64,000 bases of DNA, from positions 192,200,001 to 192,264,000 of the forward strand of contig JBITNC010000001.1 in NCBI GenBank assembly GCA_050084985.1. Direction: 5' to 3'. Both the position numbers and the translations under genes were made by a program. The notes beneath the pieces were generated by a model. The model was not told the origin of the DNA. It worked only from the letters and a program-made list of their open reading frames with translations, and made no database searches. Positions within the stretch are counted from its first letter, which is position 1. Each line of letters opens with the position of its first letter. Of this stretch, positions 54,332 to 64,000 are shown one piece after another. This DNA comes from Nageia nagi (Eukaryota; Pinophyta).

Positions 54332-55126
54332 TGTAATATGATAAACTATTATTCATTTCAAATTTATTAAGCAATTAGCAAATTAGCAAGAAATGAAATA
54401 GATCTAGCATTCAAACCATAAAAATATCCAACGCACAAACCAAATTGAGAGAATAACGTCAATATCTCAATATAATGCAATAATGGAGCAAAAATACAAC
54501 CAATATAGCCCAATAAGGCTGATGTCTGGCTCAAAGGACTAGATCTAGGGCACAATCACTTTCCAAATGACATCGGATGCTGACATCTCACTGTTAGGGT
54601 CTTCACCCCTGAAACTAAGCTGCAAAGTTGGTCTAACTAACGATTTTTTTCCTTAGCCAAGATCTAGTGAGGGCTACATCCCACTAGCTCCTTCTCCAAG
54701 CATTTAACTAGAGGTCTAAGCGATGGCGTTGCCACTCCGAAGATAGAAGATGTCAAAAGAAGCTCAATGATGCCCTCCAATGTTGTGCCAACCATATAAA
54801 TAGAAATTCCCAAGGTTGGGCACTCACACACCCTCGAAGGTGACATCATGCTTGGGCATCCAGATTGAGCCTCGAAGTCACACCAAACCATGTGCCTAGC
54901 CTCTAATCATGTGTTGTGCCTTGGGATCCACAATATTACACTTAAATGCTCTAATCTACTCTTAGGAGGGACAGGCCCCACTTGGGGCTCACAATTGGGC
55001 CATGGGACCCATATGTCTCTTGTCCTAAGTTACAATGATGCCTAATTACACATGCAATAAATAAATAAACACTCCTAAATACAAAATCACTCCTAATGGG
55101 GCAAGTCCCATGAAAGGGGATGTTAT
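54332..55126 (-). repeat. 3' LTR of element I
   Basis: 795 bp, minus strand, from tataacatcccctttcatg (55,126) to tttatcatattaca (54,332). The start is TA instead of TG, probably a mutation. It has the gtgagccccaagtgggg block of B-like LTRs. It is preceded on its strand by the polypurine tract rc of gtcctcccctcttgaaatt (55,127-55,145). Confidence 0.75.
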
Positions 55127-55572
55127 AGTCCTCCCCTCTTGAAATTGCTTGTCCTCAAGCAATGCAAAGTAAAGTGTAAGTATCTCAGGTCCTTCCCATG
55201 TAGCATCTTCTTCAGGCAGATCTTTCCATTTTACTAAGTGCTCCTTGACTATCCTAGATGTCAATTTTTTTTCTTTGATCTCTATGATGCCTTCTAGAAC
55301 CAAAATTAGTTTTCCCTCCTCATCAAGTGGTGGAAGCTCTGATGAAGGGTTGATGTGTCGTCCAAGCGCCTTTTTAAGGCATGACATGTGGAAGACGTTG
55401 TGCAACTTACTACTGTGCGGCAACTCCAACTCATGTGCTTATTTTCCCTTCTTGCGTAGCACCTTATACAAACCAAAAAATCTTGGTTGCAGCTTTTTTG
55501 CCCCCTTCCTCTTGAGCGTAGACTGCTTATAAGGCTACAACTTCAAATACACCATGTCCCCTTCTTTGAATG
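55127..55572 (-). pseudogene. Element I: chromovirus integrase end with chromodomain
   Basis: End of a Ty3/gypsy chromovirus pol on the minus strand: YLKLQPYKQSTLKRKGAKKL, then LELPHSSKLHNVFHMSCLKK, LPPLDEEGKLILVLEGIIEI and then VKWKDLPEEDATWEGPEIL. The last is a chromodomain (W-x-x-L-P/x-x-x-x-T-W-E), which steers integration to marked chromatin. A stop and frame change follow near LL-DKQ. The upstream polymerase is cut off at 55,573 by element H. This is the only integrase evidence in the window. Confidence 0.9.
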
Positions 55573-56577
55573 TGTAATGTCCCCAATTCGGTACATCTAG
55601 ATGCCATCCCTCATGCCTATTCATTTTGATTTTTAGTACTTAGATTAAGAGTACCTTATTTAACAAATTATGTATTTATCATATTCATATTTGTGCCTTA
55701 AAGCCAAGCACTCGAAAAGGGCTAATTATATATTTGTTTGAACCATTAAAAAGCGCCATTAAAAGGCGTCCAAGTCGGCCATGCTAGGGAGGATTGGGGC
55801 TAATTTATATTTTATTATTTCTCCCCTCCTAGTTGGTTGCGTTTTGGGGGCATATTTGCAAGTTTGGAATGCTATAAAGGCAAGTCATTTGCTCACTTGA
55901 AGACATCATCTTGTGCATTCGATCTTGGATAATTCGGAGTTTGGGGATGCTCCCCTCTCTACCTCCTAAGGACTAGGGCTGCTTCCTAGCCTAGAAGTGG
56001 CTCTTCTACACTCTTGCTCACTTGGAAAGTTTGCGCCAACCTTGCAAAGCTATCTAGAGACTTGTGCCATCCATCTTTGCCACTTGGAAGCTTGCACCAA
56101 CACTTGGGAGTCATCTTGAGCCTTGCGCTAGCTTTGGGAGCCTCCTTGGGATTTGCACCAACCTTGGGGAGCCTTTACTGAGCATCTTGGAGTCGGGCTT
56201 TGCCCTAGATCTTGTTACAGCTCTATACTTCTTCTTGGTTGGTTATTCATGATTTTGGCTCTCATATTGTGTCTCGGATGTAAATGAATGTTCTTATATA
56301 TCTCTGATATACTATCATCTTCATTTTGCATGGGAATGTATGCGGATTAGAGTATTTTGGAGCTATATTTCTGTTATGTTACAGATCTGAAGTCGTGCCC
56401 TAGTTTGGTTATATTCACATGTTATATGAGCTTTATATCAGATTTGGCTACTATTGTTATATTTCAGTTTTGAATGCATGATTGGATGGTTAATGAGCAT
56501 TTACTTTGATGCCCTAATTTGTGAATGAATGCGGAATTAAGTAAGAGATTGTGTAAACCCTAGAAAAGTACATTACA
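55573..56577 (+). repeat. 5' LTR of element H (C family)
   Basis: 1,005 bp, tgtaatgtccccaattcgg ... gaaaagtacattaca. Related to 44,057-45,198 (gacatcatcttgtgcattcg, gcatgggaatgtatg, tgccctaatttgtgaatgaa). A run of degenerate units of about 32 bp with cttg(c/g)gccaacctt occupies 56,025-56,190. Confidence 0.85.
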
Positions 56578-56954
56578 ATGGTATCAGAGATCTAAATCTT
56601 GCCAACCTGTGAAGGATTAGAGAAATGGCTATTCCAGGAACAGTTGAAGTCCATGGTCAATTTGCTAGCTCAATTAGTCAACAAGGTTGATAGGCTCTTC
56701 TAATCCCATCAAGGAATGACAAGATCAGCCACGCATGGACAAGAGGATGTCGCCCAAGAGGATGTCGCCCACCTATAACCCACACTCTTGCAAGAGGAAG
56801 AAAGCAACAAAAGACAAGGCGATGAGATGGATGGCCATTTTACGCTAAAGAAAGAGTAGCACAACATCAACATGGTGAACCCATTTCTGAGAAGACTTCA
56901 AAAAGGTTTCAAAGGGATGCATCACCTATGGATTTGTCTTGGTACTCTTAAAAG

Positions 56955-57689
56955 TTGTGGACAAGCCAAATTACCATTCATAAAAGGCACTACAAATCTT
57001 CTAATTTTTGCAGCAATGCACTCGACATAAAGGAAATCCAAGAGCATACATTTGAGGCAAGATTTAGCCACATTGCCACTCACAAAAGGTACTACAACAT
57101 TTCTGATTTCTATAGCAATATATTGAGTTTAATTAAGTCATCTTGGAATGCATTGGGAATGGGACATGTACCAATGAAACACCAAGTTAAAGGACCACTT
57201 CATACAATGGCACCAAAGAGCCTTCCTCATAACCATGGTGGGGATGATAGCATGACTAGAGAAACAAATCAGGCTTTCTTACTAAATTCAGATTTTGGAC
57301 AGCAGCATGTGATAACTTCTAAAAGGTATGGTCGTACCACTGATTTTTATAACAGCAGTACACTAAATTTTATTTCCTTCCTTTGGGTCACAATAATGAG
57401 AGCCAATAGATTGATCAAGTTGAGAGTTAGTATGTCCACATTGCTGGGAACAATTAGGGTCAGTTGTAGGGATACCCTCCATGTCCCACTTGGCAAGATT
57501 GATGGCATGGTTGGAAAGAAAAATCTGATCCTGTTATCACACTCAGTTAATGGACAGCAGAAAGAAACAATGAAGTGTGTGGATGGGCCCTTGTTTAACC
57601 CAAACATTGGGTTTAATGATGGCTCAAATTTACACTCAAGTGTGCTTCAATATTTCAGCTCCATGCATGAAGATATGACAGCCGATTGA
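56955..57689 (+). CDS. Unrecognised 244-codon frame with a three-fold motif, element H
   Basis: Open frame with three copies of a motif: IHKRHYKSSNFCSNA, THKRYYNISDFYSNI and TSKRYGRTTDFYNSS. Element A has one relative (NRYKLNSDFYDSSA). The rest is low in recognisable structure (for example VSMSTLLGTIRVSCRDTLHV). It stands where gag or pol would be in a normal element. Family unknown; translation uncertain. Confidence 0.4.
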   Translation: MWTSQITIHKRHYKSSNFCSNALDIKEIQEHTFEARFSHIATHKRYYNISDFYSNILSLIKSSWNALGMGHVPMKHQVKGPLHTMAPKSLPHNHGGDDSMTRETNQAFLLNSDFGQQHVITSKRYGRTTDFYNSSTLNFISFLWVTIMRANRLIKLRVSMSTLLGTIRVSCRDTLHVPLGKIDGMVGKKNLILLSHSVNGQQKETMKCVDGPLFNPNIGFNDGSNLHSSVLQYFSSMHEDMTAD

Positions 57690-57699
57690 AGAAGAGATT

Positions 57700-58278
57700 G
57701 GATCGCTACACATCCATTATTCTATCCTCAAAAACCTCTGTTTAAGACTATGTTTCATGAGTGCCTCAAAAGGGAAAAGCATTATAATAGTCAAAGTGCT
57801 ATTGTTGTTGTCAATGATCACCATGTGTACAACCAAGAGAACTCCTCGATTATAAATCAAGCTTCAATAGATCATGGACTATTTCGAACCATGCATTTCC
57901 ATACATTCACATGGAAGACCAACTATAACAACCATGACCCTAAAGATTTGTCCAAGATAAAAGTAGGTTTTGGAAAATCAAACCTAAGAAAGCACAAAGT
58001 AGGAAAATTTGGTGGTCTGCCTCACATTACTTCAGACTTTGGTAGCGATGATGTTTTAATTGAAAAGGTGGATACTGATAAGGGAAGGGTTGATCAGGTT
58101 TTAATGACAATTAATGATGGGAAACAACGTGGAGGTATAAATTTTGGAGAGATGGAACGAGATTGTATGCTAGCCCATGAGGCAACAGCCAATCTTTTGG
58201 AAAGGTTAATTTATTTGAGTGATTTTTCTAGTATGCATGTATGTCATCAGTGTCGCATGGTTGCACCTATTTGTAAGG
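57700..58278 (+). pseudogene. NRPD2-like: NRPD2/NRPE2-like fragment (second-largest subunit of Pol IV/V)
   Basis: Reads YPQKPLFKT, ECLKREKHYNSQSAIVVVN, YNQENSSIINQASIDHGLFR, IEKVDTDKGRVDQVLM and then GGINFGEMERDCMLAHEATA with NLLERLIYLSDFSSMHVCHQ. These are landmarks of second-largest RNA polymerase subunits. S-x-x-M-H-V/I-C-x-x-C after A-N-L-x-E-R-L fits the Pol IV/V subunit best, by memory of plant sequences. About 300 residues of the normal protein between DGK and (Q)RGGI are deleted, and G-A is E-A in A-H-G-A. No introns are visible, so capture was probably through RNA. In plants Pol IV and Pol V drive RNA-directed DNA methylation, which silences transposons. The fragment lacks catalytic regions and ends at a rearranged junction. 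Confidence 0.87.
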
Positions 58279-58635
58279 TACCATTCTAAACATGCACAAT
58301 TAACTTAATGCAATTACACATGCATTCACAAATTAGGGCACAATACTAAACGCTCATTCACCATCCAATAATCCTCTCAAGACTGAAATGTTATAACTGT
58401 AACCAGATCTGATATATAGCAGTGAAGAAGCTCAAAGTACAAACAAACTAGAGCACAATTACAGATATGTAAAGTAACAGTAACATGCCTCCAAAATACT
58501 CTAATTTGCATGCATTCCCATGCACAACAAATGATAACAGTACAACAGTAATAAAGGAACATTCATTGACATTCAAAGAGTGATATGAGAGCCAAATATA
58601 AATAATAATGATCAAGAATAAGCATAGGGCTGTAA
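58279..58635 (-). repeat. C-family LTR fragment, inverted
   Basis: Minus-strand part of a C-family LTR, from cttgttacagccctatgct (58,635) to tgcatgtttagaatggtacc (58,279). Matches the last 350 bp of the LTRs at 44,057 and 55,573. Both ends are truncated. It joins element H on the left to element G on the right. Confidence 0.75.
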
Positions 58636-58639
58636 CAAG

Positions 58640-60922
58640 CCTTTAAGGGTTTAGATGACGTTGGCTGTTTGCAGGCTGATTTTTCAGATTTACAAGGTTT
58701 AGATGACTCTCCTTGCTTGTATTTATTTGGAGTCCACTTGGGTTTTGATGGTGCATGTGTCCAAGAGTATTTTCCAACAAAAGGACTCTTTTAATGGCTT
58801 CTTGGAGTGATGTAGGAGCAAAAGATCTAACAAAACCCTTCAAAGGTTCCCTTCAAGGGTTCCATCAATCCATCCATAAAAAGATAAGTCAACCTCTTGG
58901 GTGAGACATCCTGCACTATAACTGAAATTCTCTCAAACTCCTCAATGTAGGAAGAAAGTGTACCTGTTTGTTTCAAGGCTGTCCTGAAATAATCTTCCTT
59001 ATCCTTCTTTTCAAACCAATCCAAGAGCCTCTCACTAAATTCATCAAATGTGGTAATGCTATAGCACCCTTGGGTTATCAACCCATGCTGCCACCAATCA
59101 TAAGCCACTCCTTCCAAATTCAAAAGAGCCAATTGAATTGCATCCCTTTCAGCTATAGGGTCAAGTGCAAAATATGTTTGAAGTTTTTGCAACCATGTCC
59201 TGGCTGACATGCCATCACTTCCATTAAAGGTAGGGACTTGCATTTTCTGTTGCCATTTCTTTTCTTTATTGGGTTTTAGAAACATAGGTTTCTTGCTTTT
59301 CATTTGAAAATATTGTTGAAAGTTTACTGCATTTCTAAATAATGTTGGTTTTGCATTGTAGTGAGCAAATAGGGCATCCATCTCCTCATCATCACTCTCC
59401 TCTCCATGTGAGGATTCCTAATCATGTGCCAAAAACATGGGACGATTTAGCTTCTTCAAAATGGTGCGTGTATTTACACTAGATTGGGTTGTAGTTTGTT
59501 GTCGGGGAGGTCAATTTTGGCACTGATTTGTTCCAGTATTCAAACATGCCACAATTTGTTGTAAAGCCTGTAACATCAAGTCCAAAATCTGTTCAGCCGA
59601 ATCTTGTCCGTTTTGCCCCTTATTATCCCTTTCTGCCATTTCTGTCAAACCCTCTTCTTCAATTATTTCTTCCTCCGCAGTTATTTCCCAAACTGGATCT
59701 TCTTCCTGCTGATTTTTAGCTTTAGCCTTGGTCTGGTATTTATGACTCATAAAACCCTAGATTTGCTAAAATCCAAAATGCCCACAATCTGAAAACCTGA
59801 AAAACCTTAATTTTCTGCAATACTCAGAACTTAATATAGCTAAATCTGAAATACCCAGATGCTCAAATGTCACAATCTGCAATAACCAAAACTTTAAATA
59901 GCTGAATCTGGAATACCCAAATTCTCAAATGTCAAAATCTGCAATACCCAGAAACTTTTTCCACAACCCTTCCATAGGCTGACAAGATCCAAGCTTTGAT
60001 ATCATTGTAAAGACCTTTTTCTAGAGTTTTAGAAATTTCCAATAAAATTACCAATTTTTTTGCAGATAATAAAATAACATAATAATGCAGATCAAGTGAT
60101 GTTACTCAACAATGATTTTCCGCAAAGCCAAAATATTAATTTTTATTAAAACTGGAAACATGCAATGATTACAATATAAATCCAAATCAAATATATAATG
60201 ATATTCCTCAAAACTGATTACAACAACAATGAAAAACACCCAAGATAGGACATTGGGGTTTTGTGCACCTCATGAACTGAGTTTGATGCTTGAAATCTGC
60301 AAAAAGGTTGTAGAGGTTGGGACATTAGCCTTCTATACTCCTTGTATACTGAGAATACCTCCACAACATGTAATCAAAATGCTCAATGACCTCTAAACTC
60401 AAATTTAATGACAAAATCTGAATGTAAATGCTTTGTAGCTGATAATCTGCTATTTTGACCTGAAATTATAGTCCATGGAGCTCACTTGCAAACCCTGAGT
60501 GGATTTGCCTTCTAGAAACGGAGGGTTTTTGTCCCCAATCTCTGATACCTGGAGGATTTTCATCCTCAAGCTTGTGATTTTTACAGGTTTTCATCCACGA
60601 GATCTTTACGTCGGAGGGTTTTTGTCCTCATAAGCTAGGGTTATGACTTCGCAGCTAAATACCAATATAGGAGAGTAAAAATGACAATCAAGGATGAGTA
60701 GAATGGAAACTCAATGCACTTTTATATCTCCAAAACCCTAATCCTTCGTTGAGCTTATCATTTTATTTACTTTATTAAAATATCAAGAACTCCTAATAAT
60801 CCCCTTAATGTGGCATCCTTATTCGTCCCCCTTTTTATTTTATTTTTTAATTGTTTTGTCTTCCTAAATCTCCTAACATATAATTGAGCCACATTTTTAC
60901 TTTATTTCATTATTATATGTAC
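58640..60922 (-). mobile_element. Element G: truncated Ty3/gypsy element (LTR and gag)
   Basis: Minus strand: LTR about 60,008-60,922 (ends ...gaaaaaggtctttaca), primer-binding-like site (rc of gctttgatatcatt, 59,993-60,006), leader, gag (59,750-58,643), then truncated at the inverted LTR piece. The right LTR border (tgtacatataataatg at 60,922) is a guess because no second copy is present. The LTR repeats gagggtttttgtcc and ggattttcatcctc phrases (60,515-60,635). Confidence 0.7.
58643..59750 (-). pseudogene. gag: Element G gag, frameshifted
   Basis: The N-terminal frame (59,750-59,511) starts MSHKYQTKAKAKNQQEEDPV. The core frame (59,381-58,827) has SARTWLQKLQTYFALDPIAE, LEGVAYDWWQHGLITQGCYS, and VSPKRLTYLFMDGLMEPLKG. 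The C-terminal frame (58,843-58,643) has SLQEAIKRVLLLENTLG. Breaks lie between pieces. Typical Ty3/gypsy gag core without the zinc knuckle. Confidence 0.85.
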
Positions 60923-62429
60923 ATAGTGTTGGGAAGAAAATCTTTCCTCTTACTCAATGATCGTCGCAAGACGATCAAGACAAGAAAGCAACCTAGCAGT
61001 AGTTGAGAACGCATTACTGAACTCCTCTTGTAAGGACTGATACCCCAAGGTTTCTATCGAAAGCTCTTGTCGTTAATACGAGCTTAAATTGTATAGGTTC
61101 TTGTTTGGAAATCAGCTAAGTGGTGTAGTAGAGGTAGTAACTGTTAACACATTTTTTTAGAGATTGAGGTGTCTACCTTGCAATAGTTCGAAAGTTGCTA
61201 TGGATTTTAAAGAAAAGAAAAGGGTGAGAATGAGGCAGTTACTTGGCCAGATTTCGAAATGATTATCACAATATTAGCATTGTCAAAACTTTCTTTCTTT
61301 TGGATCAGTTAAGACGTCTTGTTCAAGTCATCAAAAATTGAAAACAAATGACTATTTTCCAATCGTTTCAAAAAGAAGCGAAAAGCGGAGCTGATTATCG
61401 ATACTCTGCGAACGGGACCGAGCAATCGAAAGAACTTAGAGTGGGTCATAAGGACAAACAGGTTTTGAACAAGAAGTCTAGTTTGATATCATAAAAGAAA
61501 GGCAATTCTGAATACAAAGTATTTGTACATGAAAGCAATGGATTAGCAACAATTTGGGACAATTCAAACACTTTAGAAAAGTTTGCAAGAAATTCTCCTA
61601 AAACTCAGCTTTCAAGGATATGGCACGAAAATATTTGAATTACGACAAATTGCTCTCAAAAGGTCATTTCACAACTCCAATTGATGATAACACACTTAGA
61701 ATCAATTTTTAGCCATTTGTATTACTTTGCAAAAGAGTTATGCACATGTACATCAATTTGCTTCTCAATTAAAAAAAATTTCAGTATTCATGAAAATTGG
61801 CCTTTTCTTGGACTTGAACATTCTCCGTACAAATGAGACCCCTATGTCTTATTTATAGACTTTTGGAGCTCACTTTTGGTGTTGCCCTAATTCTAATCTA
61901 GGCTAATTGAATGCAAGTTAAATCGAAATTACATTTGAAGTGGTAGGAGAAAACATTCATCGTTTTAACCACTTTAGTTCTATATACATAAAAATTGATC
62001 CTTTTACAAAGGATCTTAAGCCTGTTCTGGATCTCCTCTGCCATATTTGAGTACCATTTTTGCTTAAATATGGATTCCACCATTGATTTGAGCAATCTTG
62101 GAAAGCTTTCGAGGATTTTCTGAAAATTTGGATTTTGGTCTAAAATGTGAGAAATGATGGGGGGGGGGGGCAAATTTATAAAAAAATAAAAAGTGCCCGA
62201 AAGGATCTTATAATAAGTTGCAGGAAACTTGTAAAACAGTCACGTTTCCATTTCAGAAAACTCCCGAAACTCAGAAACTTGTAAAGCCTCATCTTTACAG
62301 ACTTATTTTGGATTTTGCATCATGTAATAATCTATGGGAGTTAATATAGACATTTTATTCCTTCTAAAATGTTATTTATGTGTATCATTCTTTTTTATTT
62401 GCAAGTTAATGTGGTATTTAAAAAAAAAC

Positions 62430-62430
<1 letters not shown>
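60923..62430. other. No gene recognised
   Basis: No supported coding frame. A run of 12 G at 62,159-62,170 is the only marked feature. Confidence 0.45.

Positions 62431-62431
<1 letters not shown>

Positions 62432-62491
<60 letters not shown>
62432..62491. repeat. (AT)n microsatellite
   Basis: About 30 AT dinucleotides without interruption, preceded by an oligo-A run. Open frames across it are an artefact of the repeat. Confidence 0.97.
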
Positions 62492-62493
<2 letters not shown>

Positions 62494-62819
62494 CACATTT
62501 CCCCCAACGTACCCTTTTCAGAGGGGTCACATTTCTAGATGTTCCAATTTCAGAAACTTGAAACATTTCCACGTTTCATGCAACTTAGATCTTATATGGC
62601 CATAGATGGATTGGGCATAGATCTTGGAGGTGTTCGAGCTTGATTTGGAGATTTTTGGGGCTTAGGAGCAAGATTTGGGATTTTTGAGCCTTTTTGCTTG
62701 TATTTTGGAGTTTTTGGGCAATGAGCTCAATGGCAAGTGTGGATGATGGCTTTTTTGGCAATTCCTCCAAGGTTAACGATGCTTAGTATAGTATTCCTCA
62801 AAATACCCATTTTTTTATT

Positions 62820-64000
62820 TTGAGTTTGAGCTTTTTGCCGAACAAATTGCGTTCACACTGGCCAGGTGGACGTGGTTCAAGCTTTTTCAAAACCCCTCTC
62901 CTCAAAAATGTTCAAATGTTCATATCTTGCTCAAATTTCACTTTTTTTCAAAAATTCCAAGGGGGATGGATGCTCCTCATAATTCTACACATGATCCTCA
63001 AAATTTTCATTTTTGCCAAAAATTTTAATTTTGCCACTTGTCAACCTCTCATTGGTATAAGACAATTTTTTTTTCTCTTTTCAAAATAAATCCTCTCCAA
63101 AAGTGCCGCCTAGCGACAAAATAATCATTTTTTCTTTTTTTTCAAAAATTTCAAGGGGAATATATGCTCCTCATTATTCTACACATCCTCCCCAAATTTC
63201 ATTTTTTTGGAAAAAAATTTGGAATTTTTGAGCTTACGTGGCAATTATGAGGTGACATTTGAAAACTTTTCATGGAATGCCTCCCAAAACCCACACCTAG
63301 CCTTTTGAAGCCCAAAATTTCATTTTTTGCCAAAATTTAGAACTAGAAATGTGTGCCAAATGGGATTTTCCTTTCAATCAAGTGATAAAATTTCACTTTT
63401 AGCTCAAAAATGCACTCCTTCAGCCTAGGTGGCAGTTTTGGGGGTGATTTCATAGTTTTTTCTCTTCACAAATCACCCTAGAAACCCATGCCTAGCATTT
63501 TGACGCCTTAGACTTGATTTTTTCAAAAATTTAGAACACCAAAGTTGTTCCTAATGCCACTTTCCATGCATCCATGTGATCAAATTTTTGTTTTGGCTCA
63601 AAATTGCATCCTTTTTTCTTGGGCAGCTGTTTTAGGGTGGATTTCTAAGTTTTTCCCTTTCATAAATCCTCCTCAAAAGTGCTGCATAACTTTTTGAGGC
63701 CTTAAACTTGATATTTTTGCAAACATTTGAATATATAAGTTGCTCCAAATGCCATTTTCCATCCACCCATGCTTTAAAAAAATTTCAAAATTTTTTATCA
63801 AGATCTGTGGATTTTCATCTTTTCGATCCATTTTGCATGGTAATTTTGTGGTTTGTAAGAAATAACCTTCAAAGCCCCTCCTTTGAATAATTTTTGCATC
63901 TTTGGGCAGATTTCAAAAATTCGAAGCTTAAAACAGTTTGAATTCTCACCCTTCATAATCTCTGGCAAACTTTGAAAAACGACCCCATCTCCATTGGCCT
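62820..64000. repeat. Diverged tandem array, about 190 bp period
   Basis: Successive units share an order of phrases: a 'ggcagttttgggggtgatttc'-like part (near 63,241, 63,430, 63,625 and 63,838), then 'cctc..aaaac..', then 'caaaatttcatttttgccaaaattt', then a 'ctcaaaattgcatcctt' part. An earlier pair shares gctcctcat(a/t)attctacaca (62,972 and 63,167). Spacing runs 189-213 bp. It runs off the window. Satellite-like or the inner part of a larger repeat. Confidence 0.65.

Larger units (their letters stand above)
55573..58278 (+). mobile_element. Element H: C-family LTR element with captured Pol IV/V subunit fragment
   Basis: 5' LTR 55,573-56,577, primer-binding site TGGTATCAGAGA (56,579-56,590), a short leader with broken frames, then an unrecognised frame (56,955-57,689) and an NRPD2/NRPE2-like fragment (57,700-58,278). 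The right end is lost at a junction with an inverted C-family LTR piece. No gag, protease or polymerase is seen. Confidence 0.82.

Noticed and set aside
62334-62605. Frames with (IY)n on both strands
   Set aside because: Translation of the (AT)n microsatellite.

Overview
The window looks like nuclear DNA of a seed plant with a very large, transposon-packed genome; a gymnosperm (conifer-like) is my best guess. I infer this from the density of nested LTR retrotransposons, the AT-rich introns and one host gene with a very long intron. I see no bacterial-type genes, rRNA genes, functional tRNA genes or CRISPR array.

Host gene. Seven exons on the minus strand (14,665 to 48,786) join in frame through GT-AG splice sites. 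They encode part of an inositol polyphosphate 5-phosphatase catalytic domain (motifs WMGDLNYRL, PAWCDRVLW, SDHKPV) followed by the start of a C2 domain (NGSSDPY, TLNPVW). The catalytic exons lie at 47.75-48.79 kb, the SDHKPV exon at 22.5 kb and the C2 exons at 14.7-15.0 kb. The intron between PAWCDR and SDHKPV is about 25 kb and holds a nest of retrotransposons. The N-terminal half of the catalytic domain, the C2 end and one small exon were not found.

Left block (1-13.2 kb). Ty3/gypsy-like element E (minus; gag and protease only) has its 3' LTR split by solo LTR F (TSD AAATA). F is itself split by young element A (2,913-8,943; TSD GTCTC; near-identical LTRs). A has no reverse transcriptase; it carries an intron-less piece of the cohesin regulator PDS5 fused in frame to a retroviral-type protease remnant.

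Middle block (13.2-24.2 kb). Host introns with a LINE relic (16.7-18.4 kb), a tRNA-derived SINE, a possible TIR element and small repeats.

Nested block (24.2-45.2 kb). Element C (minus), also carrying the PDS5 cassette, is split by a B-family LTR (24,611-41,339). That LTR is split by element D (24,733-35,606; TSD GGACC) and by a minus B-family element (36,270-40,780). D carries a Tat-like gag, an antisense gene for a plant mobile domain protein, and an inserted A-family fragment with a long gag. Two C-family LTRs face each other at 44.02-44.06 kb.

Right block (45.2-64 kb). A Ty1/copia relic; the 5-phosphatase exons; a possible solo LTR; a chromovirus end with chromodomain (element I); element H (C-family LTR), which carries an intron-less, internally deleted piece of a Pol IV/V second-largest subunit (NRPD2/NRPE2-like); a truncated gag element (G); and at the end an (AT)n tract and a diverged tandem array of about 190 bp units.

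Main theme: several LTR elements lack visible reverse transcriptase and integrase, and instead carry fragments of host chromatin genes (PDS5, Pol IV/V subunit) or an antisense mobile-domain gene. All homology calls are from recognising motifs by eye, without database searches.
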